Shown here in pieces: positions 27,784 to 37,056 of a stretch of 64,000 bases of DNA. How positions within the stretch are numbered: the first letter of the stretch is position 1; each line of letters begins with the position of its first letter. The stretch spans positions 32,053-96,052 of the forward strand of contig JAFTJD010000016.1 in assembly GCA_017456585.1 (NCBI GenBank), read 5' to 3'. The notes under the pieces were generated by a model, which was not told the DNA's origin, did no database searches, and was given only the letters and a program-made list of their open reading frames with translations. The DNA is from Lachnospiraceae bacterium (GTDB taxonomy: Bacteria > Bacillota > Clostridia > Lachnospirales > Lachnospiraceae). The translations under genes and the position numbers were made by a program.

Positions 27784-29307
27784 ATGAACGAGAACAGTAT
27801 GCTGAGAAAAAATGAAAAAGAAGCCAGTTCAATTGTAGCAAAGGTTATGCTTATTACCTTTATTATCTTTATTTTGGTATACATATTGAATTTGGTTGAC
27901 GTGTTTATTGTGGAAGATAGCATTATGACAATTGCTTTTGTCAGTGGTAGTATCTTTTTGCTTTTGCCAACGCTTATTACCAATATTTTAAAAGTGCAAA
28001 AGGATTTTTTGAAGTATCTGTATGTAATATGTGCGGTAATATTCGTTACACTTTTGAGTACAACGCTTACCTTTCACGTAGTTGTAATCTATGTGTATCC
28101 GATTGCGATTGCGAGCCTTTATTTTTCTAAGAAATTAAATGTCATAGCGACAAGTCTTACTGTAGTGGGCGTTTCAGTGGGACAGCTTCTGGCCTTTTTC
28201 TTGCAGACTTTGCAGGATGATAACTTTACTGACTTAAGGGGAGTAATTATCTTTGGAATTATTCCGAGAGCGCTTATTTTAGTTGCCATAGCAGCTATTT
28301 TTACAATGCTTACTTCAAGAACAGCAGCGATGCTTTCTAACCTGATGGGCGCAGAAGAACAAAAAGAAATGCTTGAGCGCATGAACCAGATGAAGAGCAG
28401 TGCTTCAAAGACCTCTGATACATTATTCGGTATGGTAAACGGATTGGCTGATATTACGGAGAAGTCACTTAGTGCAAACCAGAGTATTGCCAATGAGTCC
28501 GGAAGGCTTTTACAGGGTTCATTGGAGAATACGGATGCGATAGAAAATGCTAATGAACGAATGGAAATGATTGTAGAGCAGTTGGCAGGACTTAGTGAGA
28601 TGAATCACACTGCATCAGTACTTACAGAACAGATAGCTGAGAATATTAATGATAATCAGAAGCGGATGGAAGAAGCAACTGAGAATATGGAGCAGATTAG
28701 CCGTAGTACAGAGGTGTGTAGGGAACTTATAGTTAATCTTGGTGAAGAATCAAAGGAAATCATTGGAATCGTTGGTACTATCAAGTCAATATCCGGCAGA
28801 ACTAATATTCTGGCACTCAATGCGAGTATCGAGGCTGCAAGAGCCGGAGAACAGGGCAAGGGCTTTGCGGTTGTTGCAGAAGAAATTCAGCAGCTTGCTG
28901 AGCAGACAAAGGTTGCAGTTGAAAACATCGGAAGTATAGTTAATCAGGTAGTAAGTAACACAGAAGAAGTTGTCGTAGCCATGAAAGAAAATGTACTGTG
29001 CACCGAAAATGGTATGGCAAGTATTCAAAAAGCTAATGAATCTGCAACATTAATCACTTCCTCAAATAAAGAGCTTGAACAGAAAATTCATTCTATCGAT
29101 GAAGTGACCGGCAAGATAAAGCTGAGCAGTGATGAAATCGCAGGCAGAATGAAGCAAATTAATGATAATACACAGCAGAATTGTACTGCAGTAGAGCAGG
29201 TTACAGCTTCTGCACAGGAGAATACCGCCGGCGCAGAAACACTTGCTGACATTGTAGAGCAGATTAAGGTGCTGTCAGAAGAACTCAATAATGTAGTGCA
29301 GGGATAA
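27784..29307 (+). CDS. Methyl-accepting chemotaxis protein
   Basis: This 507-aa receptor has an N-terminal membrane region of about five to six helices (roughly 17-180) with no large extracellular sensor, and a long cytoplasmic coiled coil. The signalling tip [41 protein letters not shown] is classical. It probably senses a signal in or near the membrane and drives CheA. GAAAGGGGC precedes ATG 27784. Downstream lies a duplicated tail of a receiver-domain gene, so a CheY-like partner may once have followed directly. Confidence 0.93.
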   Translation: MNENSMLRKNEKEASSIVAKVMLITFIIFILVYILNLVDVFIVEDSIMTIAFVSGSIFLLLPTLITNILKVQKDFLKYLYVICAVIFVTLLSTTLTFHVVVIYVYPIAIASLYFSKKLNVIATSLTVVGVSVGQLLAFFLQTLQDDNFTDLRGVIIFGIIPRALILVAIAAIFTMLTSRTAAMLSNLMGAEEQKEMLERMNQMKSSASKTSDTLFGMVNGLADITEKSLSANQSIANESGRLLQGSLENTDAIENANERMEMIVEQLAGLSEMNHTASVLTEQIAENINDNQKRMEEATENMEQISRSTEVCRELIVNLGEESKEIIGIVGTIKSISGRTNILALNASIEAARAGEQGKGFAVVAEEIQQLAEQTKVAVENIGSIVNQVVSNTEEVVVAMKENVLCTENGMASIQKANESATLITSSNKELEQKIHSIDEVTGKIKLSSDEIAGRMKQINDNTQQNCTAVEQVTASAQENTAGAETLADIVEQIKVLSEELNNVVQG

Positions 29308-29320
29308 GGGGCATTACTGA

Positions 29321-29383
29321 AAGGGATTTGCCGTGAAACCATTCGCGGCAGAGGATTTACTGGCGCATGTAAAAAGTATATAA
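29321..29383 (+). pseudogene. Duplicated 3' remnant of the HTH-receiver gene
   Basis: These ~63 bp repeat, with only a few mismatches, the last 20 codons and stop of the gene at 29753-30415 (bases 30353-30415): the stretch AAACCATTCGCGGCAGAGG through the stop. No start or upstream part of the gene remains. It begins 13 bp after the chemoreceptor stop. Confidence 0.8.
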
Positions 29384-29408
29384 GCATTATGTACATATTG
29401 TAAATAAT

Positions 29409-29472
29409 AGAATCCTTTTAAGAACGATGCGTGTTTGTTTGGTAACAACAAAGCCGGTCTTAAAGGGATTCT
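29409..29472 (+). repeat. Hairpin in the receptor/receiver intergenic region
   Basis: AGAATCCTTTTAAGA (29409-29423) pairs with TCTTAAAGGGATTCT (29458-29472) with one mismatch around a 34-nt loop. The 16-bp unit TCTTAATCTTCTGAAA is repeated in tandem at 29548-29579. The rest of 29308-29752 holds no gene that I can recognise. Confidence 0.6.
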
Positions 29473-29752
29473 GTCATTTAGAAAGTGTGTGGGGAAATAA
29501 TATCACTGACTATAGCGTGAATGTACATTTTATCCGGCTTAGATATATCTTAATCTTCTGAAATCTTAATCTTCTGAAATTTTCTGGTTTCATCCAGAAA
29601 CTGCGATATGCAAGAATCTATCTGATTTATCCCACCACTAATTGCTAGTACAATTGTCAATTGAGTGACAGGTTGCACGGACTGTGATAGAATAAAATCA
29701 CAAAGTTGATCAGCTTATGTAAATGTACGGTGTATGAGGAGGGAATGCATCT

Positions 29753-30415
29753 ATGATGATTGGTGCGATAATAAAGAAACGAAGAACAGCCATGAAGCTT
29801 ACCCAGGAGGAATTGGCGGATAAACTTAATGTGACTCCGCAAGCAGTATCCCGTTGGGAAAATGAAATTTCGCTCCCGGATATTACATTAGTATCGAGAA
29901 TAAGCGAGGTGTTGAATATGTCATGTGATACATTGTTAAAGACTAAAGAGGAACGTTCTATACATTATGCACGTGTGGGAGTAACTATTGATACAGCAGA
30001 ATTGTTGATTCAAAATGATATTGATGTCATTTTTGATTTCCAAAAAGTGGAAGAGAGTAAAGATTGCAGAAGAGTGTTACATGCTGATGATTCTGAATTC
30101 CTTCGAACGGTGGTAAATCAGATGTTATCTGCGCAGGGATATGAGGTGCTTGGAGCAAAAGACGGGACAGAATGTATGGATATACTTTCGAAAGAAAAGA
30201 TAGATATTCTGCTACTTGATATTGATATGCCGGGATATAACGGCTTTGAGGTTCTGGAAAAAGTAAGTGCTGAATATCCGGATTTGCAGGTGCTTATGCT
30301 TTCTGCAATGGCTGATGAAAAGACAGTGCAGAAGACAAAGGAGCTCGGTGCCAAGGGATTTGTTGCGAAACCATTCGCGGCAGAGGATTTACTGGCGCAT
30401 GTAAGAAGTATGTAA
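29753..30415 (+). CDS. XRE-type HTH fused to a CheY-like receiver domain
   Basis: The 220-aa protein joins an XRE HTH (residues 4-62; MKLTQEELADKLNVTPQAVSRWENE) to a C-terminal receiver (about 106-219), the reverse of the usual response-regulator order. Receiver residues are complete: acidic pair Asp112-Asp113, phospho-acceptor Asp156 in LLLDIDMPG, Ser184 and Lys206 in AKPF. A ~40-residue linker separates the domains. It therefore looks like a phosphorylation-controlled DNA-binding regulator. A histidine kinase is not adjacent; the chemoreceptor upstream hints at, but does not prove, a chemotaxis link. Its 3' end is duplicated at 29321. Confidence 0.88.
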   Translation: MMIGAIIKKRRTAMKLTQEELADKLNVTPQAVSRWENEISLPDITLVSRISEVLNMSCDTLLKTKEERSIHYARVGVTIDTAELLIQNDIDVIFDFQKVEESKDCRRVLHADDSEFLRTVVNQMLSAQGYEVLGAKDGTECMDILSKEKIDILLLDIDMPGYNGFEVLEKVSAEYPDLQVLMLSAMADEKTVQKTKELGAKGFVAKPFAAEDLLAHVRSM

Positions 30416-30458
30416 AAGGTATATAAAGTGTATATGAGAAGTTTATAAAAGTGCGAAA

Positions 30459-30513
30459 AAGAGGCATTCACGATAATTTGGTGTTGGTTTCACCTTATAT
30501 CGGCATGCCTCTT
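30459..30513. terminator. Bidirectional terminator
   Basis: AAGAGGCAT (30459-30467) pairs with ATGCCTCTT (30505-30513). Read on the minus strand the hairpin is followed by TTTTTCGC, terminating the BlaR1-like gene; on the plus strand it closes the HTH-receiver gene. Confidence 0.7.
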
Positions 30514-30540
30514 CTTTGTTAGTGATTGAAAAAATGATAA

Positions 30541-32451
30541 TTAGTTTTTGATCCAATCAGAGCGTGTTAATCTCTGGCTCGTGATCGAATTCTTTAACTG
30601 TTCATCGAACACCGCTTTATCAACTTCATGTCCGTCAATTGTATAATATGGACAAGGGTCAGTGCTGCTTTCATCTATCAATTCCTCGCGTGCAAAGAAA
30701 GTGGAGAGGGTTTCTGTTTCTCCGTTGGGTAGGTATTGGAAAACAGTATAGGAACGTGTGCCATTAAAGTCATACTGTCTCACCATTGTACCATTCGTAA
30801 GAGGATAATCGCGTCCGCTCATTTCCATTGCATCGCTGTTCCAGCAAAACAGTTCTCCGTTCTCATAATTAAATACTCCGTTATACCCTTCAGGGCTATC
30901 TACCATCTGGATAAGTAATTCCAAAACATTATCCCCGTCCAAATCCATATAAGTATACTCGTACTCAAGAACTCCGTCTTGAAAATCAGGTATCCACCAC
31001 ATTGCCGCCTGTTCACTATTAAGGAGTGTTCTGTCTCCGGAAAGTAGATTGTTAAAAGCTTCTAACTCCAACTTCGTATCAATTTGCGGGAGGTCTTTGT
31101 TTGTCAACGCATCGCTCCAATGATAAAAACATTCTCCGTCCTTGATTTTCACATAGATAAAGTTAGAAGAATCTTCTGCAAGGAATACGAGATTTCGTCC
31201 GTCGAGTCTAAAGTGATTTACTAAAGGATAGCCTACGTTATCGTCGTCAGTAAGTGTGATGATATCACCTTCTTGAACCCAGGAGCCTATACCTAAGTAG
31301 CTACTGTACCAACCTTCATAATAAGTGAATGTGCCATTTTCGTAGAGCGTGATTGTAAAGTTATTGGGAAATCCTTCATTCTCATAGATGTAGGTTGTGC
31401 CTGTATCTGTATTTGTATTTATATTTGTATTTGTGTCCGAAACTTGAGTAGGTTGCGGTTCGCCGTTAAGTGGATTAGTTAAGAAACACACCGCAACAAT
31501 TACACAGGTAATAACTGCCAGAACAATAATCCAGAAAGCAGGTTTTTTGTAATTCATAACAGATTTTACTCTATCCTTTACACCAACCTCGCCAAATGCA
31601 AGAGGACAAGCGGCAATCACCTTACGATTAACGCTGCAGGTTACAAGAGCCTGAGTATAATTTGCGCGCTGTTCATTATCAAGCTTCTTAATAACTTTTT
31701 CATCACAGGCAAGCTCAATATCACGACACAGCAGTATGTAAGCCAACCACATCAGAGGATTAAACCAATGGATTGTCAGTAAGAGAAAGCCAAGGGGCTT
31801 CCACCAATGGTCTCTCCGCTGAATGTGTGCGCGCTCATGGGCGACAACATGTTCCAAATCCTGTCCTTCCAGCTTGAATGGTATATATATTCTTGGCCTG
31901 AGGACGCCAAGAACAAACGGAGAAACGACATTCTCACTCTGGAATACATTATTTGTATAAAGAACAGCAGTAGCAACCTTTCTGCGAAGTTTTATGTAGC
32001 TGATGGTCGTATACAGAATCAATGAAACCATGCCGGTTATCCAGATAATCGATAAAACAGGCATGATAGAATTTCTAATGGTAGAAGGTTCGCCTAATTG
32101 ATCATATTTGGTTACTACATAGTGACCACCATTGCCATCAGAAATAGGCTCTCTGCCGGCGGTAACCGCAGCCTCATAGTGCATGGAATCATCATGGATA
32201 ATGCTCACTTCTCCGACATAGGTGTCCATCCATTCTGAAACCAGCGCACCATTTCCGACTGATTTCGGAATCAGTGAAACGGGACTTTCAATAGTAAGTG
32301 GACAAATCAGCCTTAGAGCTACGATGCCCCATAGAAGAACATTAACCCATTTGGGTGCTTTTCTTGATGCGAATCGAAGTATCAGTACCGCCAAAATGAG
32401 CCAGCTTGCCGATATGCTCATGTTAATAATGCTTAAGAAGAACTCAGTCAT
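30541..32451 (-). CDS. BlaR1/MecR1-like M56 membrane metallopeptidase with a non-PBP sensor
   Basis: This 636-aa integral membrane protease has TM helices near 12-28, 37-53, 130-150, 218-240 and 290-312. The M56 zinc motif HERAH is at 205-209, with further ligand residues in ELACDE (246-251). Unlike BlaR1, the ~320-residue extracytoplasmic part contains no penicillin-binding SxxK/SxN/KTG set; it starts with an Asn/Thr-rich spacer and then a lipocalin-like beta region (TITLYENGTFTYYEGW). It overlaps blaI by 4 nt and presumably inactivates that repressor on sensing an unknown ligand. GGAG site present. Confidence 0.88.
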   Translation of the reverse strand: MTEFFLSIINMSISASWLILAVLILRFASRKAPKWVNVLLWGIVALRLICPLTIESPVSLIPKSVGNGALVSEWMDTYVGEVSIIHDDSMHYEAAVTAGREPISDGNGGHYVVTKYDQLGEPSTIRNSIMPVLSIIWITGMVSLILYTTISYIKLRRKVATAVLYTNNVFQSENVVSPFVLGVLRPRIYIPFKLEGQDLEHVVAHERAHIQRRDHWWKPLGFLLLTIHWFNPLMWLAYILLCRDIELACDEKVIKKLDNEQRANYTQALVTCSVNRKVIAACPLAFGEVGVKDRVKSVMNYKKPAFWIIVLAVITCVIVAVCFLTNPLNGEPQPTQVSDTNTNINTNTDTGTTYIYENEGFPNNFTITLYENGTFTYYEGWYSSYLGIGSWVQEGDIITLTDDDNVGYPLVNHFRLDGRNLVFLAEDSSNFIYVKIKDGECFYHWSDALTNKDLPQIDTKLELEAFNNLLSGDRTLLNSEQAAMWWIPDFQDGVLEYEYTYMDLDGDNVLELLIQMVDSPEGYNGVFNYENGELFCWNSDAMEMSGRDYPLTNGTMVRQYDFNGTRSYTVFQYLPNGETETLSTFFAREELIDESSTDPCPYYTIDGHEVDKAVFDEQLKNSITSQRLTRSDWIKN

Positions 32452-32819
32452 TGTGCATCTCCTTTCCTAATGCGGTCAATCATGCGTTGCACTTCGTCGA
32501 GCTCGTCTTTAGACATGTCTTTGCGCTTAGTAAATGCAGCGATAAAAGCCGGCAGGGACCCCTCGAATTTCTTCTCAACCAGTTCGTCGATTTCACACGC
32601 TTGTGCATCATCTTTGGAAATAAGAGAAGAAATGGTTCCGTTCTCGTTTCGAAGAACACCTCTTTCACCGAGGCGCTTAATGACGGTATAGGTCGTAGTT
32701 CTTTTCCAACTAAGTTGCTCCTGACATAGTTTTACAAGTTCGACAGCAGTTACAGGCTCATGCTCCCACATAATCAAACAAAAACGATACTCGCTCTCAT
32801 GTATCTTTGGAAATTCCAT
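32448..32819 (-). CDS. blaI: BlaI/MecI-family transcriptional repressor
   Basis: This 123-aa winged-helix repressor shows the typical sequence IHESEYRFCLIMWEHEPVTAVELV ... WKRTTTYTVIKRLGERGVL. A C-terminal dimerisation segment (from about 70) contains the region normally cut by the partner protease. AAGGAGG precedes ATG 32819. The operator lies immediately upstream. Together with the M56 protein it forms a two-gene signal-transduction unit; the regulated target beyond the pair itself is unknown. Confidence 0.92.
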   Translation of the reverse strand: MEFPKIHESEYRFCLIMWEHEPVTAVELVKLCQEQLSWKRTTTYTVIKRLGERGVLRNENGTISSLISKDDAQACEIDELVEKKFEGSLPAFIAAFTKRKDMSKDELDEVQRMIDRIRKGDAQ

Positions 32820-32831
32820 CTTATAACCCTC

Positions 32832-32879
32832 CTTGTCTAATGTAGTAGACTATAGATGTAGTCTACCACGTTAGACAAG
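32832..32879 (-). promoter_or_regulatory. BlaI operator (dyad) upstream of blaI
   Basis: The 48-bp interval is a long imperfect palindrome with outer arms CTTGTCTAA/TTAGACAAG and inner arms TAGTAGACT/AGTCTACCA. The TAGTnTAC-like halves resemble BlaI/MecI boxes. It is placed 12 bp before the blaI start, as expected for autorepression. Confidence 0.75.
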
Positions 32880-32944
32880 AGAAGTCAATAGTAAAAATGA
32901 AGGTCTGAACATAATGGTTTGGAGAATATACGTTGTGGAAAGTT

Positions 32945-32964
32945 GGAAGTGTTTTTGGTATAAT
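32945..32964 (+). promoter_or_regulatory. Extended -10 promoter for the phosphotransferase gene
   Basis: GGAAGTGTTTTTGGTATAAT ends in a TATAAT box (32959-32964) about 50 bp before the start at 33015. An identical 20-mer occurs at 37076-37095 in front of another gene. Confidence 0.55.
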
Positions 32965-33014
32965 GGAAGAAGAATTTTGAAAACTTTAATTGAATAGATA
33001 ATAGGTGGTACGAA

Positions 33015-33986
33015 ATGAAAGAAAAAAAGATAGAAGAATTATTAATGAAGTTAATGCGAGAATGTGGACTGGGAGAAAGCATTTCCGGGACTGAATCTGT
33101 ATCCGGTGGTCTTATGCATCGGATGTACAAGGTAACAACCGGTAGTGGAATATACGCTGTGAAGCATTTAAACGCAGAAATAATGAAAAGACCGGATGCA
33201 CAGGATAATTATGCAAGAGCGGAAAAAATAGAGAGGATGCTTGAACATAGTGATATTCCTATCGTGCCGGCGTTGGAATTCAACAATAGGAAGATGCAAA
33301 ATATAGATGGTCAGTTTTTCTACATTTTTAAATGGCAGAGCGGTCAGATTGCTGACTGGAATCATATTTCAAGTGAGGAATGTTACAAGGCCGGGAATAT
33401 TCTGGGGAGAATTCATGCAATTGATCCAAAGAATGTTGAACCGCAGAACCCTGAGTTAAGCAGGATAGACTGGCATGACTATGTGTTGAAAGCAAAAGAG
33501 GAAGATTCGGAGATTGCGTCTTTGTTAGAAGATAACGAAGAGCTTTTGATGTATGTTGAAAATGAGTTAAACAGAGCAAGAGCTTCATTGCCGGCTATGC
33601 TTTGTTTATCCAATGAGGATATGGACCCTAAGAATATTATGTGGGATAAAGGTGTTCCGTGGGTAATTGATTTGGAATGTTTAGATTATGGAAATCCTAT
33701 ATCTCATGCTATGCAGCTCGCATTACAATGGGCAGGAATTGTTACTTGCTATATGGATATTGATAAGATGGTTGCATTCTTTGACGGTTACCTTGAAGCA
33801 TATGATAATTGCTTTCGAGGTTATGGTGATATAGTAGGCGTAGCATATACTTGGGTTGAGTGGTTAGAGTATAATATCCGGAGAGCACTTGGTAACTGTG
33901 TTGATGAAGCAGAAAGAAAATTAGGTATCTCAGAGGTGAGAAATACCATTCATAGAATTGAGTACATGCATAAAATGGAGCATTAG
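33015..33986 (+). CDS. APH/choline-kinase-like phosphotransferase
   Basis: This 323-aa protein-kinase-fold enzyme has a nucleotide-binding Lys segment (YAVKHLNAE, near 55), a catalytic loop NEDMDPKNIMWD (about 205-216; Asp and Asn conserved, but the His that often precedes the catalytic Asp is not present) and the metal-binding VIDLECLDYGNP. It belongs to the aminoglycoside phosphotransferase superfamily; the substrate could be a small alcohol or antibiotic and cannot be told. The start uses TGGTACGAA upstream. An acetyltransferase frame follows directly after the stop. Confidence 0.82.
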   Translation: MKEKKIEELLMKLMRECGLGESISGTESVSGGLMHRMYKVTTGSGIYAVKHLNAEIMKRPDAQDNYARAEKIERMLEHSDIPIVPALEFNNRKMQNIDGQFFYIFKWQSGQIADWNHISSEECYKAGNILGRIHAIDPKNVEPQNPELSRIDWHDYVLKAKEEDSEIASLLEDNEELLMYVENELNRARASLPAMLCLSNEDMDPKNIMWDKGVPWVIDLECLDYGNPISHAMQLALQWAGIVTCYMDIDKMVAFFDGYLEAYDNCFRGYGDIVGVAYTWVEWLEYNIRRALGNCVDEAERKLGISEVRNTIHRIEYMHKMEH

Positions 33987-34616
33987 ATTAAGGTTGCTTT
34001 AAATACGCGGTTAAGTAAAGCGGATGCATCCGATTATGATAATCATGATGAAAGAATCTGCTATTATGAGTTATTGCTTGAAAGAAATATTTCTGATATA
34101 CCTCAGTATAATCTTCCAGCCGGATATAAATTCGTGCCATATTCTGATGGAGATAGGGATAAATGGATTGATATTGAAATGTCAGCAAAGGAATTTACCG
34201 GTTATGAACAAGGCTTGGAGGCGTGGAACCGCTATTATGCAAACTGCTTAGATATACTTCCGCAGCGAATGTTTTTTGTTGAAAATGGTAAGGGAGAAAA
34301 GATTGCCACAGCTACGGCTTTTTATGATATTCATGGTAGAGACACTTCCGGTGCGGGATGGCTTCATTGGGTAGCTGTTAAAAGGGAATATCAGGGAAAG
34401 GGTCTATCCAAACCATTGATAACATATGTCCTAAATGCTATGAAGGAATTGGGGTATACGCGTGCGAAGATTCCTACACAGACAAATACTTGGTTGGCTT
34501 GTAAGGTTTATCTGGATTTAGGCTTCTTGCCGATAAAAGAAAACTTGGAGCACAGTTATGCAGGTTGGCGAATCATAAAGGATTTGACCGGGCATAGTGA
34601 GATTGCAATAATATAA
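33987..34616 (+). CDS. GNAT-family acetyltransferase lacking a canonical start codon
   Basis: Coding-quality sequence runs from 33987, immediately after the phosphotransferase stop and in the same frame. Residues NTRLSKADASDYDNHDER before the first TTG (34074) look like genuine protein. No ATG, GTG or TTG exists before 34074; an ATT at 33987 sits 6 nt after GGAG and could be a rare start, otherwise the protein begins at TTG 34074 (180 aa). The GNAT core is clear: WVAVKREYQGKGLSKPLITYVL and the tail KVYLDLGFLPI. The substrate is unknown. A strong terminator follows. Confidence 0.75.
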   Translation: MKVALNTRLSKADASDYDNHDERICYYELLLERNISDIPQYNLPAGYKFVPYSDGDRDKWIDIEMSAKEFTGYEQGLEAWNRYYANCLDILPQRMFFVENGKGEKIATATAFYDIHGRDTSGAGWLHWVAVKREYQGKGLSKPLITYVLNAMKELGYTRAKIPTQTNTWLACKVYLDLGFLPIKENLEHSYAGWRIIKDLTGHSEIAII

Positions 34617-34627
34617 ATAAGTAAGCT

Positions 34628-34667
34628 AAAGCAGGGATGCTCGAATTTGAGTATCCCTGCTTTTTTT
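34628..34667 (+). terminator. Rho-independent terminator
   Basis: AAAGCAGGGATGCTC pairs with GAGTATCCCTGCTTT (one mismatch) around a 6-nt loop, followed by seven T residues. It closes the phosphotransferase-acetyltransferase pair. Confidence 0.92.
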
Positions 34668-34683
34668 AGAAGATGGGTTGCGG

Positions 34684-35769
34684 TTAAATTTGATTTTCTA
34701 AGTGAACTCGACATTGTTGCTTCAAATTCTGTAACCATGCAGCATCCTTGTACGCATTCAGATAGTCTTTTTTTAATTCTGCTTGAAACAATCTTAGTAT
34801 GCGCATGTTATCAGAGGGAGCATCCTGTATTTCCCAGCCAAAGAGTAGTGGATGAGTAAGCTTATGTGCTGTGACGGTTGCGGCTTTACCGGCGCATGTA
34901 AAAGCTCGTTCCAGATGTTCTCTAACTACATCTTCGCGATTCTCTCTTTGTATTTCTTTTGCTACAATCTGCATATGGGTTAAGTACAACAGATGTAGTG
35001 ATTCGAAGGACATATCATAATTTTTATAGACTGCTTCATAAACTTGCGCAACTGTTTTTAGAGTTTCCAGACGCTCCGTTGCAGATAAAGAGGTTTCTTC
35101 ATCTTCGAGGAAGGCGATTCTGCGTGCCATGTAAAGCAATTCCCTAAGTGTCCAATGTGTAAAAAATGCAATTTGGTCTATCATCTCGTCACCATCTAAA
35201 ATTTCAGAGAATAAGACTTCCTGACAGTGATGTATCTGGACTGTTTTTGAAACCCATTGTTCTGCCTTGGCGATATCACCTAGTTCAGCATAGGCGCGGG
35301 CTATTTCGCGAATGGCCTGACCTTTGTAATACGTGCTTGCGTCGCTATTATAAATATCCATGCCGAGTTCGATAATTTCCTGACTGTATTTTATCTTGTC
35401 CGTATCGAAGTAGGTAGACATGAGAAATTCCTTTGCCTCGACATTATTAGGCATTTTATGATATGCTTCTTTCCAAAGTGCCAGTAGCTTTTCCATATCT
35501 TCGCCGTTTCTGAAAAGTTTTTCTGCTTTAGATTCGTATTCCACTAATAAAGCTTGTTCATCCAGTTTTTCTACCTGTAACAGTTCATCGATAGTGATGT
35601 CGAAGAATCGGGCAAGCTTCGGCAAGAGTTGAATGTCGGGATAAGCATTTCCGTTCTCCCATTTACTGATAGCCTGATAAGAAATATTAAGGTATGCGGC
35701 AAGCTTTTCCTGTGATACATTTTTCTCTTTTCTCAAAGCCTTCAACTGCTCTGCTAAATTAATGTTCAT
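34684..35769 (-). CDS. XRE-family regulator with TPR-like C-terminal domain
   Basis: This 361-aa protein begins with an XRE HTH (residues 5-60; VSQEKLAAYLNISYQAISKWENG) and continues with about 290 helical residues carrying TPR-like periodicity (MPNNVEAKEFLMSTYFD, AIREIARAYAELGDIAKAEQWV). Such proteins often bind a peptide or small ligand through the repeats. AGAAAGAAGG precedes ATG 35769. Targets are unknown; it is convergent with the acetyltransferase and divergent from the next XRE gene. Confidence 0.88.
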   Translation of the reverse strand: MNINLAEQLKALRKEKNVSQEKLAAYLNISYQAISKWENGNAYPDIQLLPKLARFFDITIDELLQVEKLDEQALLVEYESKAEKLFRNGEDMEKLLALWKEAYHKMPNNVEAKEFLMSTYFDTDKIKYSQEIIELGMDIYNSDASTYYKGQAIREIARAYAELGDIAKAEQWVSKTVQIHHCQEVLFSEILDGDEMIDQIAFFTHWTLRELLYMARRIAFLEDEETSLSATERLETLKTVAQVYEAVYKNYDMSFESLHLLYLTHMQIVAKEIQRENREDVVREHLERAFTCAGKAATVTAHKLTHPLLFGWEIQDAPSDNMRILRLFQAELKKDYLNAYKDAAWLQNLKQQCRVHLENQI

Positions 35770-35981
35770 ATTAATACCTTCTTTCTATGTGTAGTGGTGT
35801 TTGCAAACGCATTTGTGAAATGTGTATGGTTTGAGCTATAGCTACGATTTTATTATACAGGGATATAGGGAATATGAAAATAACGCGGTATTTGAGGTGA
35901 GGGTTGATGGATGCAACTGTGGGTTGAGTAGGGCGTTTAGACGTGCTAAACCAACAGTTTAGCTAATTTACAATTTATCCT

Positions 35982-36011
35982 TTGACGTACATTCCTGAGA
36001 TGAATTATAAT
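35982..36011 (+). promoter_or_regulatory. Sigma-A type promoter of the second XRE gene
   Basis: TTGACG (35982-35987) and TATAAT (36006-36011) are 18 bp apart, about 45 bp before the gene at 36057. Confidence 0.65.
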
Positions 36012-36056
36012 TTACCTAGAAGTATAGAGTGAATATTTGCAACAGGAGGTGCACTT

Positions 36057-36992
36057 ATGGAATACCGCAAAATCACAATTGGTGGGAAGATATATTCTCT
36101 GCGTGTGGCAAAGGGTATGACGCAGGAACAATTAGCTGCAATACTTTGTGTTAGTCCGGCAGCGGTGTCAAAATGGGAACGCAATCTGGCTAATCCAAAT
36201 ATAGAAATGCTATGGTCGCTGGCTGATTATTTTGAATGCAGTATTGATGAGTTAGTAGGACGAGAAGAAAAATGCTTAGAAAAAGTTGGAATATACGATA
36301 GTAAAAAAGCACAGCTTATTGAAGTTGCTGAAGAGTTGCTGGAATGTAGTGAGATAAGCAGACGAGAAGGACTATTGGCACTGGATGGTTATATGAAAGC
36401 ATATAAAGGAGAAAGTAAGTTCTTGCCATTTGCTATCCGTTTCTTCTTGCAGGCATTTATGAAACGCATAGACTTTGAGTTGACATTTCAATTGTTGAAT
36501 AACTATGTGGAAACATTGCCGAATGAGGAACGCAAGGAAGGCTGTATGATTGCACAGGTGCTTAAGAGAATAGCATCCGGCGAAAACCCGCAGATGTTGC
36601 AGGAGGTGATTGCATCCTATGTGGGCATAGGTTATTGGGAAAAATTAGAGGATGCTAACAGAAGGGTGCGGGGCAAAAAGAATAGAGAAGAAATCATTGG
36701 TAAGTATCGTGAAAAGAAGCTTTTCTCAGAGAAAACAGATTTATTGGAACGATTTGAGACGGTTGGAGATTTTGAAATTCAGGTGATTTTGAGAAATCTA
36801 GACGATGAAACTCTGACGGCAGCACTTTGCGGAGCTTCAGGAAAGATAGTTGCAGGTTTTTTGATGAATCTATCTGACATCTTGCTTTATTTTGTTAGTG
36901 AAGATATTGATAATTGGAAGGGGACAGAGGAGGATATTTTAAAAGCTCAGCGGCGTGTACTTGCAATTGGAGGGTGCTTTTTGCCGGAGTAG
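36057..36992 (+). CDS. XRE-family transcriptional regulator
   Basis: This 311-aa protein has an XRE HTH at about 11-67 (MTQEQLAAILCVSPAAVSKWERN) and an unclassified C-terminal region of ~240 residues. Within it, RRVRGKKNREEIIGKYREKKLFSEKTDLLERFE is highly charged, and the final part (LDDETLTAALCGASGKIV ... LLYFVSEDIDNW) resembles FliG-C-like helical repeats seen in some regulators; this is a weak impression. AACAGGAGG precedes the ATG. A hairpin (GAAGCATTGC/GCAATGCTTC, 37006-37043) follows. Confidence 0.82.
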   Translation: MEYRKITIGGKIYSLRVAKGMTQEQLAAILCVSPAAVSKWERNLANPNIEMLWSLADYFECSIDELVGREEKCLEKVGIYDSKKAQLIEVAEELLECSEISRREGLLALDGYMKAYKGESKFLPFAIRFFLQAFMKRIDFELTFQLLNNYVETLPNEERKEGCMIAQVLKRIASGENPQMLQEVIASYVGIGYWEKLEDANRRVRGKKNREEIIGKYREKKLFSEKTDLLERFETVGDFEIQVILRNLDDETLTAALCGASGKIVAGFLMNLSDILLYFVSEDIDNWKGTEEDILKAQRRVLAIGGCFLPE

Positions 36993-37056
36993 AAAAATAG
37001 AAAAGGAAGCATTGCATGATGAAGAGTTATCGAGCAATGCTTCTTTCAGACTGTAG

